From CAIVAT01 sp964455285 (GTDB taxonomy: Bacteria; Bacteroidota; Bacteroidia; Bacteroidales; FEN-979), in contig CAYVVG010000087.1 in assembly GCA_964455285.1 (NCBI GenBank), forward strand, positions 1-13,152: a stretch of 13,152 bases of DNA, given 5' to 3'. Shown here piece by piece: positions 1 through 5,463 of this stretch (positions are counted from its first letter, which is position 1; the number at the start of each line of letters is the position of its first letter). The notes below the pieces were generated by a model that was not told the origin of the DNA, made no database searches, and was given only the letters and a program-made list of their open reading frames with translations. The translations under genes and the position numbers were made by a program.

Positions 1-2
1 TC

Positions 3-1244
3 GCATGGGGAAATACCCCGCCCGTTGCCGTCGACCTCACCGAAACCATCGTCTATTCCGGGGTGAGCTGCGCCACCACCGCCGCCACCTTCCCCGTCTC
101 CTTCAAGCCCTGGCCCATCACGCCCGACCCCATCTCGGGACCTGCCAGCGTGTGCAAGGAGTCCACTAGAACCTACTCGGTGAACACCATTCCATACGCC
201 ACTACCTACATCTGGAATTACACCGGGACCGGTGTTACCCTTGTCGGGAATGGCAGCCCATCCATCAGCCTGGTATTCAGTGCAACCGCAACAGGCGGCG
301 ATCTCACGGTCACAGGACGGAATGATTGCGGAAATGGTCCCACCTCCGTTCCGCTCACCGTCGAAGTCCACCCGCTCCCGGTGGTTTCCTATACCCTTTG
401 TCATGATGCCATCACCACAAAGAATGCCAAACCCTTCATGCTGAAAGGGGGCAATCCTTACGGGCCCACCGGCACCTACCACCTGAACTTCGCCTCGAAC
501 CCCGCCCTGGCCGGCGATGTTTTCAACCCGGGCGACGGGGCTGTGAACGTAGGTACCAACACCCTTTATTACATCTATACGACAGTCCACAACTGCAAGG
601 ATACAGCCCGGCAGTACATCACCGTACTTCCTTCCAATGCAGGATACATCTGCGGCAGTTCCATGCTGACCGACCCTCGCGATCCTTCCGTGAGTTACCG
701 CACTTTCCCCATCGACACCAAATGCTGGATGGCCGAGAACCTGCGGTTCGGAACCACGGTGACCAGTCCCTCGCAATCGCAGCCCAAAGCCCAGACCGAC
801 AACTGTATCAGCGAAAAGTACTGCCTCACTTCCGATAATGGGAATTGCACGAATTACGGCGGGCTGTACCAGTGGGATGAGCTGATCCAGTACAGGCAAT
901 CGCAGTACCCTTACCAGGGATTATGCCCCCCCGGGTGGCATATCCCCACCTCGGCCGAATGGTCGGACATGATCGACAAGATCTCACAGATGACGCCCGG
1001 GGTCGGACTGGCCGGAAGCTTCCTGCAGTACACCAGCGGCTTCAACGCCAAACCCGGCGGGTTATATTATCTCAACAGCCTGTGGGCGTTCTCAGGGGGC
1101 AACCTCACCGCAACCATGTTCTGGACCTCGACCGAAGCGAACGGGAAACCAGTTGCCAGAGGACTGAATTCCAGTACGTTGTCGGTATCGTACTACGAGA
1201 GTTCGAAGATCAATGCTTTCCCGGTAAGGTGTGTGAAAGACTGA
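3..1244 (+). CDS. FISUMP-domain surface protein with PKD-like repeats (5' end missing)
   Basis: The frame is open from the left edge with no stop, so the true start lies upstream; the GTG at 63 is only an internal codon. The C-terminal part (from about nt 690) has the landmarks of the Fibrobacter succinogenes major paralogous (FISUMP) domain: WMAENL, GGLYQWDE, CPPGWHIPTSAEW, FWTSTE and a terminal VRCVKD. Before it, about nt 120-410 reads as a PKD-like beta-sandwich (GPASVCKES..., ending in LTVEVHP), followed by a further beta-rich, Cys-containing module to about nt 640. FISUMP proteins of Bacteroidota and Fibrobacteres are exported surface or extracellular proteins of unknown biochemical role. 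The protein ends with the FISUMP domain, so no T9SS C-terminal domain follows. Its stop lies only 9 nt before the response-regulator start, so the two could share a transcript. Domain call strong; function unknown. Confidence 0.88.
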   Translation, partial: AWGNTPPVAVDLTETIVYSGVSCATTAATFPVSFKPWPITPDPISGPASVCKESTRTYSVNTIPYATTYIWNYTGTGVTLVGNGSPSISLVFSATATGGDLTVTGRNDCGNGPTSVPLTVEVHPLPVVSYTLCHDAITTKNAKPFMLKGGNPYGPTGTYHLNFASNPALAGDVFNPGDGAVNVGTNTLYYIYTTVHNCKDTARQYITVLPSNAGYICGSSMLTDPRDPSVSYRTFPIDTKCWMAENLRFGTTVTSPSQSQPKAQTDNCISEKYCLTSDNGNCTNYGGLYQWDELIQYRQSQYPYQGLCPPGWHIPTSAEWSDMIDKISQMTPGVGLAGSFLQYTSGFNAKPGGLYYLNSLWAFSGGNLTATMFWTSTEANGKPVARGLNSSTLSVSYYESSKINAFPVRCVKD

Positions 1245-1248
1245 AAGG
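1244..1248 (+). promoter_or_regulatory. Ribosome binding site of the response regulator
   Basis: AAAGG lies 5 nt before the ATG at 1254 and overlaps the stop codon of the upstream FISUMP gene. It supports the ATG start and suggests translation close behind the upstream gene. It is a short, imperfect Shine-Dalgarno match. Confidence 0.45.
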
Positions 1249-1253
1249 CTGCC

Positions 1254-1931
1254 ATGAAGATCCTCCTGATCGAAGACGAGAAGGAACTGTCGGGTTCCAT
1301 TGCCGATTATCTGCTGAAGGAACATTACCTATGCGAGACCGTTCATAACTTCGATCAGGCCTCCGAGAAGATCAACATCTATAAATACGATTGCATAATC
1401 GTGGATATCACCCTGCCCGATGGCAGCGGTCTCGACCTGATCCGTGAACTTAAGAAAAACAAATCGGAGACCGGGATCATCATCATTTCGGCCCGGAATT
1501 CCCTCGAAGACAAGGTGGCCGGACTGGAGATCGGGGCCGACGATTACCTGACCAAGCCCTTCCATTTACCGGAGTTGAATGCCCGGATCAAATCCATCAT
1601 CCGCAGAAGGAGTTTCCAGGGGTCCAACGACATCGTCTTTCACGATCTCCGCATCATCCCCGACCAGATGGAAGTGCATGTCAACGGTCAAACGGTGAGC
1701 CTGACAAAGAAGGAGTACGATCTTCTGATCTTCTTCATCGCCAACAAGGACCATGTTCTGACCCGCGAATCCATTGCCGAGCACCTGTGGGGCGACGAGA
1801 TCGATCTGGCCGATTCCTTCGATTTCATATACACACATATCAAGAACCTGCGCCGGAAGATCGTCGAGAAAGGAGGAGAAGATTATATCCGAACCATTTA
1901 CGGAATGGGCTACAAATTCTCCGCCCCATGA
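1254..1931 (+). CDS. OmpR/PhoB-family response regulator
   Basis: This 225-residue cytoplasmic DNA-binding regulator has the standard two-domain layout. The receiver (about 1-115) shows the acidic pocket Glu7/Asp8, phospho-acceptor Asp51 in VDITLPDGSG, Ser79 at the Thr/Ser switch and Lys101 in the LTKPF motif. The winged-helix domain (about 125-225) contains LTKKEYDLLIFF, the VLTRE turn, the recognition-helix region FIYTHIKNLRRKI, and the YIRTIYGMGYKF hairpin. It should be phosphorylated by the kinase encoded next to it: its TGA overlaps the kinase ATG in ATGA, so the two are translationally coupled. All key residues are present. Target genes cannot be read from the sequence; the neighbouring exported proteins are plausible ones. 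Confidence 0.95.
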   Translation: MKILLIEDEKELSGSIADYLLKEHYLCETVHNFDQASEKINIYKYDCIIVDITLPDGSGLDLIRELKKNKSETGIIIISARNSLEDKVAGLEIGADDYLTKPFHLPELNARIKSIIRRRSFQGSNDIVFHDLRIIPDQMEVHVNGQTVSLTKKEYDLLIFFIANKDHVLTRESIAEHLWGDEIDLADSFDFIYTHIKNLRRKIVEKGGEDYIRTIYGMGYKFSAP

Positions 1932-3193
1932 AACTGCTCACCCGCACCACTCTCTCCTATATCGCACTGGCTGCGGTGGTCTTTATCCTTACCGGTCTCA
2001 TCTCCGCATCGCTGCTCAACCGGATCTTCCGGCGGCAGCTTGACAACACCCTCAATGAAGAAAAGCTGCTCATTGAACAAACCATCAATTTCTCCGACAG
2101 CGTGCCTGATTTCAGGCCCATGTTCGGCCACATGATCGAAGTGACCATTCTGAATTCACCACAACCCCGTCAATTCTACATTCATGACACCCTGATGTAT
2201 GACAATGAACTGGGTTCATTCAGCACCTTCCGGCACCTGTTCTCCGGGAACACCTCCATCCGGAAGAAAGGGTATACTGTCAATATATACAAACCCCTGC
2301 AGGAGACCGAACAACTGATCACACGGATCCTAGCAGCCCTGGCACTGGTCTTCCTGACCCTGCTCATCCTGCTTATCCTGGTCAACTATTTCCTCCTGCG
2401 GCGGATATGGATACCCTTTTACAGGATCCTGAACCAGCTTAACCGTTACGAGATCAATGATGCCGTCCCGCTGGAATTCCCTTCCACCGACATCCATGAG
2501 TTCGGACTTTTAGCCGCGACACTGGAAAAGATGTCGAAGAAGATCCGTGCCGACTACACCAGTCTCAGGGAGTTCAACGAAAATGCATCCCACGAACTTC
2601 AGACGCCGCTGGCGGTGATCAAGTCGAACCTCGAGATGCTCATTCAGAAAGAGAATCTCGACGAGGATCAATACCGGCGCATCAGGGTCATCATGGAGGC
2701 AACCCACCGGATGTCCAGGCTGAACTACGGCCTTCTGCTGATCTCCAGGATCGAGAACAACCAGGTCGGCAGGCCGGAACCCGTCGATCTTTCCCGGCTT
2801 TTCGAAAAAACTTTCCGCCATTTTGAAGAGATCATCGATCACAAAGGGATCCGGGTGAACCTGGATCTCCGGGAGCCCTGTTCCCCCCTCATGGATCCGG
2901 CCCTGGCCGAAGTGCTGGTCAATAACCTCGTGTCGAATTCGATCCGCCACAATATCCAGGGGGGTCTCATCACCCTGATTGTCACACGCGAATCGCTGAT
3001 CCTCTCGAATACCGGACCGGTCCTGAATGACGATCCGTCCGTCCTGTTCGATCGGTTCCGCAAATCGGGAGCCCATCCGGATTCAGTCGGGCTGGGACTC
3101 TCGATCGTCCAGAAAATAACCGCCTTGTACGGAATGAAGGTCGGATACACCTTCCGGGAAGGATTTCACACCCTGTCGGTTGACATGCCATGA
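1928..3193 (+). CDS. Membrane sensor histidine kinase, HAMP-less type
   Basis: The ATG at 1928 overlaps the regulator stop (ATGA) and begins with a hydrophobic helix, so it is preferred over extensions starting inside the regulator gene. The product has 421 residues. Transmembrane helix 1 spans about 9-30 and helix 2 about 133-156; between them lies a periplasmic sensor of about 100 residues that I do not recognise. The dimerisation/phospho-acceptor motif is NENASHELQTPL with His222. The ATP-binding domain has an N-box (NNLVSNSIRHN, Asn332-Asn342) and a GLGLSIVQK G-box around 388-396. The usual D-box aspartate is replaced by Asn in LSNTGP, a substitution common in this Bacteroidota subfamily, so the kinase is probably active. 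The stretch between helix 2 and the His motif is short and not a convincing HAMP domain. Confidence 0.94.
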   Translation: MKLLTRTTLSYIALAAVVFILTGLISASLLNRIFRRQLDNTLNEEKLLIEQTINFSDSVPDFRPMFGHMIEVTILNSPQPRQFYIHDTLMYDNELGSFSTFRHLFSGNTSIRKKGYTVNIYKPLQETEQLITRILAALALVFLTLLILLILVNYFLLRRIWIPFYRILNQLNRYEINDAVPLEFPSTDIHEFGLLAATLEKMSKKIRADYTSLREFNENASHELQTPLAVIKSNLEMLIQKENLDEDQYRRIRVIMEATHRMSRLNYGLLLISRIENNQVGRPEPVDLSRLFEKTFRHFEEIIDHKGIRVNLDLREPCSPLMDPALAEVLVNNLVSNSIRHNIQGGLITLIVTRESLILSNTGPVLNDDPSVLFDRFRKSGAHPDSVGLGLSIVQKITALYGMKVGYTFREGFHTLSVDMP

Positions 3194-3226
3194 CCGCCAC
3201 TCCAGAATTCCGACAGAATCATTCAT

Positions 3227-3234
3227 CAATTTTG
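3227..3234 (+). promoter_or_regulatory. Weak candidate -7 element before the first PepSY-like gene
   Basis: CAATTTTG matches the Bacteroidetes -7 consensus TAnnTTTG at all fixed positions but the first. It lies 33 nt upstream of the ATG at 3268, in a 74-nt AT-rich gap after the kinase. No clear -33 box is seen. It might let the two PepSY-like genes be expressed apart from the two-component genes. Confidence 0.3.
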
Positions 3235-3267
3235 TAACGCATTATACCCTATATAAAATCCCTCACA

Positions 3268-3567
3268 ATGAAGAAAACGATTCTCCTCCTGACATTCTGG
3301 TTGTCCGGGCTGTTTCTGTTTGCACAGACAAGGACAGAGTTACAGGTTTCCGAATTGCAGAAACCCATCCGGGAATACATCGCCAAAAATTTTAAAGGGT
3401 ACAATACCGGCAGGGTGCTGAAGGTGGATGCACGGGGAGTGATCACCTACGAGATCTGTGTAAACAAGGAAAAAACACACGAAAAACTCTTCTTTGACAA
3501 GGATGGCAAGTTCCTGAGAAAAGAATCTTGCACCCGTGAGTGCTGCCAGCCGCCGGTAAAAAAATAA
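3268..3567 (+). CDS. Small secreted PepSY-like protein
   Basis: This 99-residue protein has an N-terminal signal peptide (KK, then a hydrophobic core, ending FLFAQ; cleavage probably before Gln20), so it should be in the periplasm or outside. The mature part matches the PepSY-like pattern of small Bacteroidota exported proteins: QKPIREYIAKNF, then alternating strands V-LKVDARGVITYEICV, and a final LFFDKDGKFL. The biochemical role of these domains is not settled; PepSY-type domains are proposed to inhibit peptidases or bind metals or ligands. Unusual here is a Cys-rich tail (Cys88, Cys92, Cys93) with a further Cys64, which could form disulfides or bind metal. It lies 74 nt after the kinase and 45 nt before a second PepSY-like gene, so co-regulation by the two-component system is plausible but inferred. 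Confidence 0.82.
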   Translation: MKKTILLLTFWLSGLFLFAQTRTELQVSELQKPIREYIAKNFKGYNTGRVLKVDARGVITYEICVNKEKTHEKLFFDKDGKFLRKESCTRECCQPPVKK

Positions 3568-3612
3568 ATGCCTGAAATTTCCGTTATTTCATCTACATAA
3601 ACCCGTCGAACA

Positions 3613-4071
3613 ATGAAAAGGATTCTATTGCTTGCTTTTGCTGCCTCCTTCACCCTCTCGCTGGCCGCCCAAACCAACGACGCAGCCAAACCCACTGTCA
3701 AACCCAAAGAGCCTGTCTCCACCCAAAAGAAGGCCCCGCCGAAGCTCCGGGTCCAATCAGGAAAAGCCACTGCCGGCCCTGCCACGACCGATCCCAGACC
3801 CGGCCCCACAACCACTCCCGCACCGAATAAAAAAATGGCCGAGATCAAGAGTACCGAACTTCCCAGGGGAGTGCACGACTGGGTTGCAAAAAATGTTCCC
3901 GGTGGCAAGATCACCCGCAGCGGAAAGATCGAGGAAAACGGCATCCTTACTTACGTAGCAGTCGTCACGGTAAGCAACGGCAAACATGCTTACCTCTTCG
4001 ACAAGTCAGGTAACTTCACGGGAAAAGGCGACCATCTCTTCCCGGGGAAGGGACGCGGTCCCCGCCGGTAA
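3613..4071 (+). CDS. Secreted PepSY-like protein with Pro/Ala/Lys-rich linker
   Basis: This 152-residue protein starts with a clear signal peptide (MKRILLLAFAASFTLSLAAQ; cleavage near residue 19). Residues about 22-75 form a low-complexity Pro/Ala/Lys/Thr-rich linker, probably disordered and periplasm- or surface-exposed. Residues about 76-140 are a PepSY-like module: ELPRGVHDWVAKNVPGGKI, then strands with TYVAVVTVSNGKH, and YLFDKSGNF. The tail is basic (GKGRGPRR). It appears to be a diverged relative of the 99-residue protein just upstream, sharing the order 'helix, basic strand, Y-V strand, hydrophobic-FDK-G-F', but with an added linker and without its cysteines. A terminator follows 42 nt after the stop, so this is the last gene of the run. 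Function unknown. Confidence 0.8.
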   Translation: MKRILLLAFAASFTLSLAAQTNDAAKPTVKPKEPVSTQKKAPPKLRVQSGKATAGPATTDPRPGPTTTPAPNKKMAEIKSTELPRGVHDWVAKNVPGGKITRSGKIEENGILTYVAVVTVSNGKHAYLFDKSGNFTGKGDHLFPGKGRGPRR

Positions 4072-4113
4072 ACCGGCATGCATATTCACCCCTTTATCCT
4101 TTGAACGAATTAC

Positions 4114-4140
4114 AAGAGCCTCGCACGGGGCTCTTTTTTT
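4114..4140 (+). terminator. Rho-independent terminator after the PepSY-like genes
   Basis: AAGAGCC (4114-4120) pairs with GGCTCTT (4129-4135) across an 8-nt loop and runs into T residues to 4140. The stem is seven base pairs and partly overlaps the T tract. It closes the FISUMP/two-component/PepSY-like gene run on the plus strand. The rest of the 178-nt gap from 4072 to 4249 holds the promoter for the exosortase genes. Confidence 0.85.
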
Positions 4141-4183
4141 ATCCCATCCCGACAGGTTTTCTCCGACATTAAAGATTGATTTG

Positions 4184-4191
4184 TAGCTTTG
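4184..4191 (+). promoter_or_regulatory. -7 promoter element for the exosortase operon
   Basis: TAGCTTTG is an exact match to the Bacteroidetes -7 consensus TAnnTTTG. It lies between the upstream terminator and the exosortase start at 4250, so it would give a leader of about 50 nt. I cannot place a convincing -33 TTTG box at the usual spacing. Confidence 0.55.
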
Positions 4192-4249
4192 CATTCCGGC
4201 CGTGAATTCCCGGCAGGAGAATGAACCTCTCGCACGAACATGAACACCC

Positions 4250-4837
4250 ATGGGATATACACCTGAAAAGAAAGCTAAGAGAAAGAAACAACAGAACACC
4301 TCCGCACTTTCCGGCATCAGATCGGGATGGCAGCAAAAAAAACCGGTCGTCTTCTTTGTCCTCGGATTTGTCGTGCTGATGATCCTGTTTTATGTCTTCT
4401 GGCTGTCGGATTATGCCCAGCAGGGAATCCAAAAATCCATCGTCCATGTCAACGCAGGACTCTCGAGCGCGATCCTCAATATCTTCGGGATGCAAACTAC
4501 GGCCATCGATGAGACACTTGCATCACAAGCCTTCTCGGTCAGTATCGCCCGGGGATGCGACGCCATTGAAGCAATGGCACTCTTTGCCTCGGCATTGCTG
4601 GCATTTCCGGCCAATTGGCTGAAAAAGCTGGTCGGTCTTGCCGCCGGTTTGCTGATCCTCTTCGCCCTGAACATCGGCAGGATCATCTCTCTCTTCCTCA
4701 CGGGCATCCATTACCCGAAAGCCTTCGAATTCATGCACGTGGAATTCTGGCAGGTGGCATTCATCCTCTTTGCCGTCGGCCTGTGGATATTCTGGATCAA
4801 ATGGACAAGAAAGGAGACAACCGATGCTGCGAAGTAA
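4250..4837 (+). CDS. Exosortase/archaeosortase-family transpeptidase (XrtH-like)
   Basis: This 195-residue multi-pass inner-membrane protein carries the exosortase/archaeosortase signature: Cys103 in ARGCDAIEAMALF, Arg144 in ALNIGRIISLF, and His163 in FEFMHVEFWQ. These are the residues expected for the Cys-Arg-His active site that cleaves C-terminal tripartite sorting signals (motif, transmembrane helix, basic tail) and attaches or releases the substrate at the cell surface. Helices lie near 32-51, 102-120, 126-151 and 166-184, after a very basic 31-residue N-terminal tail. The compact length and the FEF-H-WQ segment resemble the XrtH subfamily best, from memory. The ATG at 4250 is the first in frame after a stop at 4241; no good ribosome binding site is seen. 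It overlaps the next gene by 14 nt. No substrate with a matching C-terminus is encoded in this window. Confidence 0.87.
   Translation: MGYTPEKKAKRKKQQNTSALSGIRSGWQQKKPVVFFVLGFVVLMILFYVFWLSDYAQQGIQKSIVHVNAGLSSAILNIFGMQTTAIDETLASQAFSVSIARGCDAIEAMALFASALLAFPANWLKKLVGLAAGLLILFALNIGRIISLFLTGIHYPKAFEFMHVEFWQVAFILFAVGLWIFWIKWTRKETTDAAK
4811..4816 (+). promoter_or_regulatory. Ribosome binding site that fixes the start of the exosortase partner
   Basis: AAGGAG sits inside the 3' end of the exosortase gene, 7 nt before the ATG at 4824. It is the best Shine-Dalgarno sequence in the region and argues for this start over an upstream in-frame start at 4770. Confidence 0.75.
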
Positions 4838-5459
4838 AACACTTCTGCTGTTCCTGCTCAAAGCCGCCCTGATCTACGGGATACTGGCGCTTCCCTGGTC
4901 GTTTTACGATGAAGGGTACGGAAGCTTTTACCGGAAAGTCGCCAGCTCGATGTTCGGAAAATTCCGTGAAAGCGGCTTTGTGATGTTCGACAAGACCAAA
5001 GAGCCCGCCATTACCCATGTCAACCTTGGCAACTTCAAGCAACAACTCCCCAACGGTTCATTCGATACCAAGGCGGTCGATATCAATACACGGATACACG
5101 GATACCTGCCCACCGTCCTGCTGATCGCCCTGGTTCTTGCATCCCCCGTTGCCTGGAAAAGGAAACTGATCGGGCTTGCGATCGGGCTTGCGCTGACCAT
5201 GGGCCTGATCCTTTTCAAGCAATGGATTGCCCTTCTGTGGCTTTGCGATAAGACGACCTGGCTCGACCTCACCCATTTCGAAGGTTTCAGCAAGAGACTT
5301 CTTGCCTTCACGAACACCTTCATCTCCACCTCTTCGTTTACCATTCCCTATTTTGTGGTGGGGATCTGGCTGCTGGTTACCTTCCGGCTCAATGATCTCA
5401 CGGCTTTGCAGCGGGAAAAACAAAGCCGGAACAACCCGAAAGCTTCCCTGAAAAAGTAA
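4824..5459 (+). CDS. Probable exosortase-associated multi-pass membrane protein
   Basis: This 211-residue membrane protein starts inside the end of the exosortase gene (14-nt overlap) behind a strong AAGGAG site, so the two are translationally coupled and probably work together. Helices are predicted near 5-24, 95-110, 113-131 and 171-188. Between helix 1 and helix 2 is a periplasmic loop of about 65 residues ending in the conserved-looking stretch DINTRIHGYLPT. The tail is basic (QREKQSRNNPKASLKK). No enzyme motif is recognisable. Architecture and position fit the small membrane proteins found beside XrtH-type exosortases; that assignment is by context and resemblance, not a search. A perfect 12-nt tandem repeat lies in the third helix. 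It ends 4 nt before the convergent ftcD stop, with no terminator visible between. Confidence 0.75.
   Translation: MLRSKTLLLFLLKAALIYGILALPWSFYDEGYGSFYRKVASSMFGKFRESGFVMFDKTKEPAITHVNLGNFKQQLPNGSFDTKAVDINTRIHGYLPTVLLIALVLASPVAWKRKLIGLAIGLALTMGLILFKQWIALLWLCDKTTWLDLTHFEGFSKRLLAFTNTFISTSSFTIPYFVVGIWLLVTFRLNDLTALQREKQSRNNPKASLKK
5168..5191 (+). repeat. 12-nt perfect tandem repeat inside the exosortase partner gene
   Basis: GATCGGGCTTGC occurs twice in direct tandem. The unit is a multiple of three, so it duplicates four residues in frame (IGLAIGLA) within a predicted membrane helix. A slip of one unit would shorten or lengthen the helix by about one turn without a frameshift. Confidence 0.9.
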
Positions 5460-5463
5460 AGCG

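Noticed and set aside
1787..1927. Longer start for the histidine kinase inside the response-regulator gene
   Set aside because: The extension is basic, unlike any kinase N-terminus, and overlaps the regulator by 145 nt; the ATG at 1928 gives the usual ATGA overlap and a leading membrane helix.
2510..3076. 188-codon open frame on the minus strand inside the kinase gene
   Set aside because: It is antisense to conserved kinase motifs and has low-complexity, unrecognisable composition; a by-product of high GC and codon bias.
4221..4379. Possible 52-codon leader ORF before and into the exosortase gene
   Set aside because: An AGGAGA lies directly against its ATG with no proper spacing, and the product is polar with no signal or domain; it mostly overlaps the exosortase in another frame.
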